DNA of 64,000 nucleotides from Subtercola sp. (lineage in GTDB: Bacteria > Actinomycetota > Actinomycetes > Actinomycetales > Microbacteriaceae). The position numbers and the translations under genes are program-made. The notes under the pieces were generated by a model. The model worked only from the letters and a program-made list of their open reading frames with translations, was not told where the DNA came from and made no database searches. The DNA lies in the NCBI GenBank assembly GCA_025463765.1, contig JAODBC010000048.1, positions 1-64,000 on the forward strand, in the 5' to 3' direction. Of this stretch, positions 46,012 through 55,444 are shown piece by piece. How positions within the stretch are numbered: position 1 is the first letter of the stretch; each line of letters begins with the position of its first letter.

Positions 46012-46743
46012 CTACGCCCGTTTGCGCAGCGGCGAGATGAGACTCACCGCGTCGCGGGCGTACGGCGAGTTGATGGTGTCGCCGACCCGCGTGCGAGTCA
46101 GCGTCTCAGCGAGGTCGTGAGAGCGAGTCGCCACGCGCGCCAGCAGGTCTTCGGCGCCGTGGTCATCGAGGGCTGACGTGCCGCCCCCGAGCCATTCGCC
46201 CCAGAGTGGTTCGTCGAGCACAGACGGCACCCGATCATCCACCGTCGATCCGGTGTCTCGAGTGACCAAGGCCACCGAGAGCTGCGACCGCGATCCGCTC
46301 TCACGCACGTTGTAGACACCCATGGCGGCGAGCACCTGACCGGGGCCCCGAACGAAGTACGACTGCGAGCCGCCGTCGGGTGTGCTCTGCCAGTCGTAAT
46401 ATCCGAGCATCGGTACCAGGCAGCGCCTATTCAGAAACGCATCGTGAAAGTAGCCGTTGCTGAGAATGCGTTCCATGCCCACACGGATGATCGGCGGCAC
46501 TTGCCCGCTCAACCAGGTCGGGGTGAAGCCCCACGAGGCGGTGATCAGCTCGCGCGCGCCCGCCTGGGCATCCGCCCGCGTTTGTGGCTGTGGTTGCGGC
46601 TGCGTTTGCGCGCGCACGATGATGATCTTGCGTGCAGGAGCGAACTTGTACGAGGGCTTCCATCCCGTTGTGCTCGACGCGGTCGCCCCGAAGACGGCTG
46701 CAAGTCGATCAGGAGTCTCGGTGAGGGCGAATCTACTGCGCAT
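46012..46743 (-). CDS. SRAP/HMCES-family protein, divergent (catalytic residues apparently substituted)
   Basis: SYKFAPARKIIIVR, SWGFTPTWL, FLNRRCLVPMLGYYDWQ, VDDRVPSVLDEPLWGEWL align with SRAP; N-terminus MRSRFAL instead of MCGRF. Confidence 0.85.
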   Translation of the reverse strand: MRSRFALTETPDRLAAVFGATASSTTGWKPSYKFAPARKIIIVRAQTQPQPQPQTRADAQAGARELITASWGFTPTWLSGQVPPIIRVGMERILSNGYFHDAFLNRRCLVPMLGYYDWQSTPDGGSQSYFVRGPGQVLAAMGVYNVRESGSRSQLSVALVTRDTGSTVDDRVPSVLDEPLWGEWLGGGTSALDDHGAEDLLARVATRSHDLAETLTRTRVGDTINSPYARDAVSLISPLRKRA

Positions 46744-46871
46744 TTCGTTCAGCGTACCGCCGTGGCACGACCACAGCTCGATTACGCGCCTCGCTTTCAC
46801 CCTGCGATTCACCCGCATCGACGATTCGCGCGCACCCGCGGCTCTCCCCGTTCGGCATCGGGCCGCGTACG

Positions 46872-46921
46872 CTGAAGGCAAATACGGTGAAAACAATTAC
46901 GCTGAAGACAATTACGGTGAA
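46872..46921. repeat. 15-bp tandem repeat x3 in SRAP / small-membrane-protein divergent intergenic region
   Basis: aaatacggtgaaaac-aattacgctgaagac-aattacggtgaagag. Confidence 0.9.
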
Positions 46922-46936
46922 GAGAGAGGATGGCGC

Positions 46937-47263
46937 ATGAGCGACCCCGAGCTTGACCCGACGAAGGTCACCAACCAGCCGGCACTCACCAGCTCCACCG
47001 GGCGCATCTGGCTGATCGTGGGCGGTCTGTTCGCTCTGATCGCTGCCGGAGTGCTGATCTGGCTGCTCCCGCTGCCCCCGCACGGCCTCGCCGGCGCCGC
47101 ACTCGCCGTTGTGGTGCTGCTCTACGCCGCCATGGTCGTCACGCAGCTGCTCACCCGCCGCGGTCGCGCCCGTCTCGGTGTGCTCGCCGTGCTCATGCTC
47201 AGCATCGCCGCGGTGGCACTGGTGAGCATCCTGATCATCGCGGCAAGTCAGGTTCGGGTCTGA
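46937..47263 (+). CDS. Small multi-TM hypothetical membrane protein
   Basis: MSDPELDPTKVTNQPALTSSTGRIWLIVGGLFALIAAGVLIWLLP...; RBS-like agagagagg upstream. Confidence 0.8.
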   Translation: MSDPELDPTKVTNQPALTSSTGRIWLIVGGLFALIAAGVLIWLLPLPPHGLAGAALAVVVLLYAAMVVTQLLTRRGRARLGVLAVLMLSIAAVALVSILIIAASQVRV

Positions 47264-47353
47264 CCTGGCGGGCCTGCTCCCAGCGCGCAGACAGCTTGCT
47301 CATAGCCGCGCACGGCAGACTGGCCCAGTTATAAACCGACTTTTAGAGGATTC

Positions 47354-48373
47354 ATGCGCAAAATCGCCCTTTTCGCCGCGGCAGCCGCCGTCGCGCTCGC
47401 CCTCGCGGGCTGTAGCTCTGCGGGCAGCAGCTCCGCCACGTCGACGCCCGCGGCGGGATGCACGTTGACCGCTCCTGGCGCGAACTCCGCCGCGGTGAAG
47501 GCCACCGGCGCCCTCGACACCCTCCCTGTGACCACGTTCACGGCGCCGATGACGACGACGACGACCGAGCGCACGGTGCTCATCAACGGAACCGGCGACC
47601 AGGTCACCGACGGATCAGTCGCCACGGTGGACTTCACTCTGTACAACGGCACCTCAGGCCAGCAGCTGTTCACCACCACCGACGCCGAGGTCGGTTCTCA
47701 AGACATCACCGTCGACGCAGCGAAGTTCTTGCCGGGCATCGTGAAGGCCGTCGACTGCGCCACGGTCGGCTCGCGCATCGTTGCGGTCGTTCCACCGGCC
47801 GACGCTTGGGGCGAGGCAGGCAACACGACGCTCGGCGTCGCCGCAACCGACACGGTCGTATTCGTGCTCGACGTGAAGGCGGTCGCAGCCGCACCGACGG
47901 CGACCGCTACCCCGACGCCCACGCTCGACCCGAACATGCCCCTGAAGGCGACGGGCGCCGATCAACCACCCGTGGCCGGCCTGCCGACCGTAGCGATCGC
48001 CTCAGACGGCACACCTACCGTCACCATTCCGAGCACACCGCCGCCGACCACGTTGCAGCTCGAGACGCTGAAGCTCGGCACGGGCGCGAAGGTGGGTGAT
48101 GGCGACACCGTGACCGTGCAGTATCAGGGTGTCAACTGGACCACCGGAAAGGTCTTCGATCAGAGCTGGGGCAGCCAGCCGGCCACATTCCCGACCAGCG
48201 GGGTGATCAAGGGCTTCTCTGCAGCCTTGGTCGGTCAGACGGTAGGTTCGCAGGTGCTCGTGGTGATTCCGCCCGACCAGGGGTACGGCGCGGGCGGCCA
48301 GGCCTCTGCCGGCATCAGCGGAACCGACGACCTCGTGTTCGTCATCGACATTCTCGCGACGGCCGCCGCGTAG
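47354..48373 (+). CDS. FKBP-type peptidyl-prolyl isomerase lipoprotein (two FKBP-like domains)
   Basis: Lipobox ALAGCSS; C-terminal VGDGDTVTVQYQGVNWTTGKVFDQSW, VIPPDQGYGAGG. Confidence 0.92.
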   Translation: MRKIALFAAAAAVALALAGCSSAGSSSATSTPAAGCTLTAPGANSAAVKATGALDTLPVTTFTAPMTTTTTERTVLINGTGDQVTDGSVATVDFTLYNGTSGQQLFTTTDAEVGSQDITVDAAKFLPGIVKAVDCATVGSRIVAVVPPADAWGEAGNTTLGVAATDTVVFVLDVKAVAAAPTATATPTPTLDPNMPLKATGADQPPVAGLPTVAIASDGTPTVTIPSTPPPTTLQLETLKLGTGAKVGDGDTVTVQYQGVNWTTGKVFDQSWGSQPATFPTSGVIKGFSAALVGQTVGSQVLVVIPPDQGYGAGGQASAGISGTDDLVFVIDILATAAA

Positions 48374-48380
48374 GCCGCGC

Positions 48381-48441
48381 AAAAAAGCGGAGATTTCGTA
48401 GGTGTGCTGCCGTATAGCCGCCACACCTGCGAAATCTCCGC
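48381..48441 (-). terminator. Terminator/palindromic element copy 3 (U6 on minus strand)
   Basis: GCGGAGATTTCGTAGGTGTG (48387-48406)/CACACCTGCGAAATCTCCGC (48422-48441); minus strand followed by TTTTTT. Confidence 0.9.
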
Positions 48442-48457
48442 CGAAAACGCCTGACGG

Positions 48458-49099
48458 TCAGCCCGAGGGCAGCGTCTGCAGCACGTTTTGAAAGAAGGTG
48501 TTCGAGTCGCTGTCTTTCGTGAAGCCCGGTGAAGCCACCGCGATCCAATAGCCCGACTCGGTGAACATGTCGAGCTCGGGAACCGAAGCAGTGCGCACTT
48601 CATAGCCGCGGTTCGCCGGCGATCCGGGCAGGTCGCTGGTACCGTAGCCCGCTGAAGAAAGCGTCGCCTCTCGCGCCGCCAGGTCAGCCGCAGACGGCTT
48701 GGCTACGCCCACGGTCACGGTCGCCGAGCCGCCGTCGGTGTCTGCCCAGTGGCACACCGTGCCGTCGAGACCGGCCATCGTCTGGAAGGTCGACCCGGAG
48801 GTGGGCGTGTACGACGAGTCGGCCGTCAGCCCGGGGCTGAAGGCAGTCACGATGGAGTCGAAGACCAGCTGGTTGCAGGCGATGTCGACCGGCGTCGCAG
48901 CCGCGCTGGTCGGTGACGAGGTCGGCGACGTGATCGGTGTCGATGTGGGCGTCGGCGTGACAGTCACCGTGACCGTCGGGGCCGGCGTCGATGCCGACGT
49001 GCCCGACGAGCATCCGGTGAGCGCTGCGATCGACAGGCCTACTACCGTGGTTGCGGCCGAAATACTGAAAACGCGTGTTGTGCGCGTCGAAAACATCAT
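48458..49099 (-). CDS. Putative lipoprotein
   Basis: MMFSTRTTRVFSISAATTVVGLSIAALTGCSSGTSAS lipobox plus T/P linker. Confidence 0.82.
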   Translation of the reverse strand: MMFSTRTTRVFSISAATTVVGLSIAALTGCSSGTSASTPAPTVTVTVTPTPTSTPITSPTSSPTSAAATPVDIACNQLVFDSIVTAFSPGLTADSSYTPTSGSTFQTMAGLDGTVCHWADTDGGSATVTVGVAKPSAADLAAREATLSSAGYGTSDLPGSPANRGYEVRTASVPELDMFTESGYWIAVASPGFTKDSDSNTFFQNVLQTLPSG

Positions 49100-49250
49100 G
49101 AATGCTCCCCCTCGGCGCACCCACAGCGACAGCACCAGGGCACGCACACGATTGTGAAGGCGTGACCCGCCCCCAGCGTCTATCGTGGCACAAGCCTTGG
49201 CGTGACATGACCATGTCGCGGGCGGCCGCACCGCGTCGCCTGGCGATCGG

Positions 49251-50159
49251 TCAGAACACCAGCGACGGCTCGTCGCTCACCGAGAGCGTGAGCACCGCCT
49301 GCTGAATCAGCTCGTCTTTCTCGATCTCTTTCTCGATGCGGCGGATGCGCACCGCGACCTGTTCCTCGGGCAGGTCGCCTGTGAGATCGACGGCCGCGAC
49401 CAGAAACACTCGGCCCGGCCCGACGAACTCGAGATGCAGGTACGTCACGCGGGAGATCTCGGGCACGGAAAGAAGCTGTCTGCCCGCGCCCACCCGAAAC
49501 CGCTCGGGCGGGTTCAGGCCCACCAGATAGCGCCGGTTCTGGTTGATCAAGATGATGGCGACTCCGGCCAGCAGCAGCCCGATCAGTATCGAGCCGATCG
49601 AGTCGTAGGCGGGGTCGCCCGTCACCTGATGCAAGAAAATGCCGACGAACGCGATCACCAGGCCGGCGATGGCCGCCGAATCTTCGGCGACGACGCCGCG
49701 CAGCGTGGCATCCGACCCGTTCACCACGTAGTCGACCGGGTCGCGCTGGTACTTCGAGGCACCCCGCCGCACCTGCACCAGCGACTGCACGAGCGATGCG
49801 CCCTCGAGCACCGCCGAAACACCCAACACCGCGTAGGCGATGCCGAAGTTCGACGCCGGCTCCGGGTCGAACAGCTCCTGCACACCGTGCATGACCGAAA
49901 TGACGGCACCCACGGTGAACACGCCGACCGCCGCCAGCAACGACCAGACGTAGGCCTCGCGCCCGTAACCGAGAGGATGCTCGTCATCACTCGAACGCGC
50001 CGAGCGCTTGTCGGCGACGAGCAAGAACACCTCGTTGCCCGCATCGGCCCACGAGTGCGACGCCTCTGCCACGAGCGAAGCGGATCCGGTGACGGCGGCA
50101 GCAGCCGTTTTCGCCAGCGCGACCAGAATGTTCGCGATGAACGCGAGTACGACGACCAT
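49251..50159 (-). CDS. Cation diffusion facilitator family transporter
   Basis: SLVAEASHSWADAGNEVFLLVA, HPLGYGREAYVWSLLAA. Confidence 0.9.
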   Translation of the reverse strand: MVVVLAFIANILVALAKTAAAAVTGSASLVAEASHSWADAGNEVFLLVADKRSARSSDDEHPLGYGREAYVWSLLAAVGVFTVGAVISVMHGVQELFDPEPASNFGIAYAVLGVSAVLEGASLVQSLVQVRRGASKYQRDPVDYVVNGSDATLRGVVAEDSAAIAGLVIAFVGIFLHQVTGDPAYDSIGSILIGLLLAGVAIILINQNRRYLVGLNPPERFRVGAGRQLLSVPEISRVTYLHLEFVGPGRVFLVAAVDLTGDLPEEQVAVRIRRIEKEIEKDELIQQAVLTLSVSDEPSLVF

Positions 50160-50300
50160 GCAAACGCCCTTTCGTACCGGCAATCAGTTCAGCCTAATGA
50201 AACCCCGGGCATCCGTCACGGGTATCGGCGATGGGCGCCGTGCCTGCTCGAATAGGAGAAGAATAGGAGGCGTTCGAAAACCCAACCAGGAGGATCAGCC

Positions 50301-51701
50301 GTGGCCGCTCACTACAACGTCGTCATTCTGGGAGCCGGGCCCGGCGGTTACGTCGCCGCCGTGCGCGCCGCGCAGCTCGGCCTGAGTGTGGCGATCGTCG
50401 AGAAGCAGTACTGGGGCGGCGTGTGCCTGAACATCGGCTGCGTTCCGGCGAAGACGCTGCTGCGTAACGCCGAACTGGCGCACATCTTCTACTCCGAGGC
50501 AGACACGTTCGGCATCTCGGGCGACGTCACGTTCGACTACGGCGTCGCGTTCGACCGCAGCCGCAAGGTCGCCGACGGCCGCGCCAAGGGTGTGCACTTC
50601 TTGATGAAGAAGAACAAGGTCACCGAGTACGACGGGCGCGGCACGTTCGTCGACGCGCACTCGCTGAACGTCGAGCTGACAAAGGGCGGCACCGAGACGC
50701 TGACGTTCGACAACGCCATCATCGCCACCGGGTCGACCGTGCGGCTGCTGCCGGGCACCTCGCTGAGCGAGAACGTGGTCACCTACGAGAGCCTCATTCT
50801 CGAGCGCGAACTGCCGTCGTCGATCGCGATCGTCGGCGCCGGCGCGATCGGCATCGAGTTCGCCTATGTCATGGCGAACTACGGCGTCGAGGTCACCATC
50901 ATCGAATTTCTGCCGCGCGCACTGCCGAACGAAGACGCCGACATCTCGAAAGAGGTCGAGAAGCAGTTCAAGAAGCTCGGGGTGCCGATTCTCACCTCGA
51001 CCCGGGTCGAGACCGTGGTCGACAATGGCAGCTCGGTCACCGTCAGCTACGTCGACAAGAACGGTGCCCCCGGCCAGATCGAAGCCGACAAGGTGCTGAT
51101 GTCGATCGGCTTCGCGGCCCGTGTCGACGGCTTCGGGCTCGAGAACACCGGCGTCGAGCTCACCGACCGTGGCGCGATCGCCATCGATGAGTACATGCGC
51201 ACCAACGTCGACGGCATCTACGCCATCGGCGACGTCACCGCGAAACTGCAGCTCGCCCACGTGGCCGAGGCGCAGGGCATCGTGGCGGCCGAGACCATCG
51301 GCGGCGCCGAGACCATGCCGCTCGGCGACTACCGCATGATGCCGCGCGCCACGTTCTGCCAGCCGCAGGTCGCGAGCTTCGGCCTCACCGAGCAGCAAGC
51401 CCGCGACGAGGGCTACGACGTGAAGGTCTCGACGTTCCCCATGACGGCGAATGCCAAGGCGCACGCCCTCGGCGAGCCCAGCGGGTTCGTCAAACTCGTC
51501 GCCGACGCGACCTACGGCGAGCTGCTCGGCGGCCACCTCATCGGGCACGACGTCTCCGAGCTGCTGCCCGAGCTCACGCTCGCGCAGAAGTGGGATCTGA
51601 CCGCGACCGAGCTCGCCCGCAACGTGCACGTGCACCCGAGCCTCTCGGAGTCGATGCAAGACGCCTTCCACGGGCTCGTCGGCCACATGATCAACCTGTG
51701 A
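50301..51701 (+). CDS. lpdA: Dihydrolipoyl dehydrogenase
   Basis: [38 protein letters not shown]-terminal HVHPSLSE. Confidence 0.95.
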   Translation: MAAHYNVVILGAGPGGYVAAVRAAQLGLSVAIVEKQYWGGVCLNIGCVPAKTLLRNAELAHIFYSEADTFGISGDVTFDYGVAFDRSRKVADGRAKGVHFLMKKNKVTEYDGRGTFVDAHSLNVELTKGGTETLTFDNAIIATGSTVRLLPGTSLSENVVTYESLILERELPSSIAIVGAGAIGIEFAYVMANYGVEVTIIEFLPRALPNEDADISKEVEKQFKKLGVPILTSTRVETVVDNGSSVTVSYVDKNGAPGQIEADKVLMSIGFAARVDGFGLENTGVELTDRGAIAIDEYMRTNVDGIYAIGDVTAKLQLAHVAEAQGIVAAETIGGAETMPLGDYRMMPRATFCQPQVASFGLTEQQARDEGYDVKVSTFPMTANAKAHALGEPSGFVKLVADATYGELLGGHLIGHDVSELLPELTLAQKWDLTATELARNVHVHPSLSESMQDAFHGLVGHMINL

Positions 51702-51792
51702 TGCTGGCGCTTTCGGTGCCGCCGGTGCTGTCGGTGCTTTCTGTGCCGTCGGCGAAACGGATGCCCGGCCACCGCCGCTCGAACGGGGTCGT

Positions 51793-52323
51793 ATGCCCAT
51801 CGTGAGTTCGGGCATCCTGCTGTATCGCGGCCCGGCCGACGCTCCCGAGGTGTTCATCGCGCGCATGGGAGGGCCGTTCTGGCCGCCCACGAAAGCGCGC
51901 GCCTGGTCGGTGCCGAAGGGTCTGAACGAGGGCGACGAAGAGTCGCTCGCCACGGCGAAACGCGAGTTTCGCGAAGAGGTGGGGGTGGATGCTCCACCGC
52001 TCCCCTACGCGCCGCTCGGCGACTTTCGGCAGAAGTCGGGCAAGATCGTGCGCGTGTTCACCGCGCGCGCCGATGAGCCTCGCGCCCAGAGGCCGGACGC
52101 CGACGGCGCCGATATCGATGGCTCGGTCTCTGCGGCGGCGACCCTCGCCTTCGTCGGCAGCAACACCTTCAGCACGGAGTGGCCGCCCCGCTCGGGCAAG
52201 CAGCAGGAGTTCCCCGAAATCGCGGAGGCCCGCTGGGTTCCCCTCGCCGAGGCCGCGACTCTGCTCGTCGAGGGCCAGGTCGCCGTGCTCGATGCCCTGC
52301 AGCACCGCCTCGACGACGCGTAG
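51793..52323 (+). CDS. NUDIX hydrolase
   Basis: PKGLNEGDEESLATAKREFREEVGV Nudix box. Confidence 0.92.
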   Translation: MPIVSSGILLYRGPADAPEVFIARMGGPFWPPTKARAWSVPKGLNEGDEESLATAKREFREEVGVDAPPLPYAPLGDFRQKSGKIVRVFTARADEPRAQRPDADGADIDGSVSAAATLAFVGSNTFSTEWPPRSGKQQEFPEIAEARWVPLAEAATLLVEGQVAVLDALQHRLDDA

Positions 52324-52416
52324 TCACGCCGTGGTGGCGCTGGGAGCGACCACTTCAGACGAGACGAGCTGCCCCGGCGGACGCTCTCGTCCGAACGAGT
52401 CGCTCTCGAACACGAG

Positions 52417-53199
52417 CTAGAGGGTCGTGACAAGGCCGCCGTCGATGGTGATGTTCGCGCCGGTGATGTTCGCGGCGCGATCGCTGCTGAGAAAGAGAAC
52501 GACGTCGGCGACCTCGGAAGGCCGCGTGAACCGTTTGGTCGCCGACCCGGAGACCGCCGACGCCGCGACGGCCGCCGCATCCAGCCCGCTTGCGGCTGAC
52601 ACCGTCGCCGCCACTCCCCCGGCGCCGAGCCACAGATCGGTCTCGACCGGTCCTGGGCTCACGCTGTTCACGCGGATGCCGTATTGCCCGACCTCTTTCG
52701 ACAGCGACTTCGCGAAGTTCAGCTGCGCCGCCTTCGCCGCGCTGTAGTCGATAACGGCCGGATCGGGCAGAAACGCGTTCACCGACGCCACATTCACGAT
52801 GTTGCCCGCCCCCGCCGCGATCATGCCCGGCAGCACCGCCCTCGTCGTTCGCACCGCCGCCATGAGGTTGAGATTCAGAGACGCGAGCCACTCCTCGTCG
52901 GTGACGCTCAAGAACCCGCCGACGCGTGTCTTGGTCGCCCCGACGTTATTGACCAGAATGTCGACGCGACCATCCGCCGCCGAGACAAGCGCTGCCGAGA
53001 CAAGCGCTGCCGCGGCATCCGCCTCGGCCAGATTCACCGGCACGAAGGTCACCGACCCGCTCGCCACCAGCTCCTCGATCGCCGATGTCGACGCCCGCGC
53101 GCCCGCGATCACGTGAATACCCTCGGCCACGAACGCCTGCACGATGGCGAGACCTATCCCTTTGCTCGCCCCTGTCACAATCGCTACCTTGCCCGTCAT
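52417..53199 (-). CDS. SDR family oxidoreductase
   Basis: TGASKGIG, NNVGATKT, YSAAKAA, RVNSVSPGPVETDLW. Confidence 0.92.
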   Translation of the reverse strand: MTGKVAIVTGASKGIGLAIVQAFVAEGIHVIAGARASTSAIEELVASGSVTFVPVNLAEADAAAALVSAALVSAADGRVDILVNNVGATKTRVGGFLSVTDEEWLASLNLNLMAAVRTTRAVLPGMIAAGAGNIVNVASVNAFLPDPAVIDYSAAKAAQLNFAKSLSKEVGQYGIRVNSVSPGPVETDLWLGAGGVAATVSAASGLDAAAVAASAVSGSATKRFTRPSEVADVVLFLSSDRAANITGANITIDGGLVTTL

Positions 53200-53256
53200 G
53201 AATGCCCCCCTTTTCGCACAGCTTAGGGCCGCACGCATCGCGCCGGGCGATATTTT

Positions 53257-54720
53257 TCAGCGTTTGTTCGAGGTGACAAGCGAGAGGGGCTGGGTGATGG
53301 TTTCGAGGGACTTTCGCTCGGCATCCACACCGAAGATGAGCGCCACGATACCGCCGAGTATCATGACGGCGGCCCCGATGAAGTAGCCGACGGTGAGCGG
53401 GCCTCGGTCGGATCCGTCGCCGATCAGTACGCCGTAGAGCAGGGGTGCGCCAGCACCGGCGATCTGACCGAGGGCGAAGAAGTACGAAATCGCCTGGCTG
53501 CGCAGCTCGAGCGGAAAGATCTCGCTGACCGTCAAGTAGGCACTGGATGCTCCGGCAGAGGCGAAGAAGAACGAAACACACCAGAAGACGGTCTGTGTCG
53601 CCGCGTTGAGCGTGCCCGCCTGGAACAGCACCGCCGAGACCGCCAAGACAGCTCCCGCGAGCCCATAGGTGAGAAAGATCATCTTGCGCCGGCCCCAGAC
53701 GTCGAACAGGTGGCCGAGCAGCAGCGGGCCGAGCAGATTTCCGATGGCGAAGGGAAAGAAGAAGTACTGCGTCGAGCTAGGGCTGGTGCCGTAGAAGTTC
53801 TGCAGCACCAGGGCGTAGGTGAAGAAGATGGCGTTGTAGAGGAACGACTGCGTGATCATCATGGTCGCACCGACAAGAGTGCGCCTCGGGTACTGCCGCA
53901 GCAGCACGTGCGCGATCTGCCGGAACGGGATGTTGCCGGTCGCCTTGACCGTGATGGCCTTCGACTCGTCAACCGGGGTGATCTCACCACCCTCGCGCTG
54001 CACCCGGGCTTCGATGTCGTCGACCGTCTCCTCGGCCTCCTTTTCACGCCCGTGCGTCATCAGCCAGCGCGGGCTCTCAGGAATGTGTCGGCGCAAGAAG
54101 ATGACCCCGAGGCCGAGAACCGGGCCGATGAAGAAACCGATGCGCCAGCCGATGTTCTCGGCGAAGATGTCGGGGTTCAGCAGGAACAGGTTCGCGAACG
54201 AGCCGAGCGCGGCGCCGGCCCAGTAGGTGCCGTTGATGGCGATGTCGACACGACCGCGGTACTTCGATGGGATGAGTTCGTCGATGGCCGAGTTGATGGC
54301 GGCGTACTCGCCGCCGATGCCCATTCCGGCGAAGAACCGGAAGATGTAGAAGAACCAGATGGTCGGCGACAGACCGGCGATTGCACTCGCGATGAGGTAG
54401 ATCGCCAGCGTCAGAATGAACAGCTTCTTGCGGCCGAGCTTGTCGGAGAGCCGCCCGAAGAACAGCGCACCGACGATCTGACCGACCAGGTAGACGGTTC
54501 CAGCGGCCCCGACCTCCGCCGACGACATCCCCAGCGAAGACTGGTATCCGGCCGAAGCGACGATCTGAATCTCTAAGCCGTCAAGCACCCAGGAGAAGCC
54601 CAGCCCGACCACGATCGACCAGTGGAACCTCGTCCACGGCAGCCGATCCATTCGGGCGGGAACCAGGCTGCTGACGGCTTCGGCACTGCTATTGGCCGTG
54701 TCACTCGCACTCGACACCAT
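53257..54720 (-). CDS. MFS transporter (sugar-porter-like)
   Basis: 12-TM, GRLSDKLGRKKLFIL, PESPRWLMTHGREKEAEETVDDIE. Confidence 0.9.
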   Translation of the reverse strand: MVSSASDTANSSAEAVSSLVPARMDRLPWTRFHWSIVVGLGFSWVLDGLEIQIVASAGYQSSLGMSSAEVGAAGTVYLVGQIVGALFFGRLSDKLGRKKLFILTLAIYLIASAIAGLSPTIWFFYIFRFFAGMGIGGEYAAINSAIDELIPSKYRGRVDIAINGTYWAGAALGSFANLFLLNPDIFAENIGWRIGFFIGPVLGLGVIFLRRHIPESPRWLMTHGREKEAEETVDDIEARVQREGGEITPVDESKAITVKATGNIPFRQIAHVLLRQYPRRTLVGATMMITQSFLYNAIFFTYALVLQNFYGTSPSSTQYFFFPFAIGNLLGPLLLGHLFDVWGRRKMIFLTYGLAGAVLAVSAVLFQAGTLNAATQTVFWCVSFFFASAGASSAYLTVSEIFPLELRSQAISYFFALGQIAGAGAPLLYGVLIGDGSDRGPLTVGYFIGAAVMILGGIVALIFGVDAERKSLETITQPLSLVTSNKR

Positions 54721-54867
54721 CGTCTCCTCGCTCGTTCCGCCGCTCCCAGCGATGATGTTGGGAGGATCGCGGTTTCGAGGCTAGACCGGTTCGAACTCAC
54801 GGTCAGGAGGGGTGACAAACGGCGGTGGCGAGCGTATTGTTCGGCCCGGTCACGCTGTGCAGTGTGC

Positions 54868-55269
54868 TCAGTAGACGAAGAGCTGGCCCAGAATCACCAC
54901 GGCGATGACGAACAGCGCGATGACCGCGCCCACGATCTTGATACCGCGGCTGCCGAGGTGAGTGAGCCCATAGCCCACCAGAAACGGCAGCGCGAGAAGG
55001 GCGAGCGAGAGCAACCACCAGAACGCCCGGTAGCCGAACTGGCTCGCGTCGGCCAGGTGGCTGCCGAATAGCTTCTGCGTCTGCGGGTTCGTGGCGAACG
55101 CGATGGTCGCCGACAGCGGAAAAGCGATCAGAACGAACGTGATCAGCCCGGCGAACGCACCCCAGCCGCCGCGACGCCCGTCTTCGAGAGCGGTGTGCTG
55201 CGTCGAGCCGCCGCCTTGCGCGTTTTTGTGGTGCTGGCTGCTCTTGGAGGTGTTGGGGCGTGAACTCAT
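54868..55269 (-). CDS. Small multi-TM hypothetical (DUF6264-like)
   Basis: MSSRPNTSKSSQHHKNAQGGGSTQHTALEDGRRGGWGAFAGLITFVLIAFPLSATIAF... Confidence 0.75.
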   Translation of the reverse strand: MSSRPNTSKSSQHHKNAQGGGSTQHTALEDGRRGGWGAFAGLITFVLIAFPLSATIAFATNPQTQKLFGSHLADASQFGYRAFWWLLSLALLALPFLVGYGLTHLGSRGIKIVGAVIALFVIAVVILGQLFVY

Positions 55270-55444
55270 GGTTGCCACTATGACAGAACGCCGAGAGGGG
55301 CCATCGCTCGAAAACGCGAAATCCACCGGAATGGCTGTCGGATGATCGCTCACACATCACCGGCCCACTCGTCAATGGGCAGCGGGTCACCACCCGCCAG
55401 GCGCCCACTCCAGGTATTCTGAGGGCACTTGATTCGGCTCTCGA

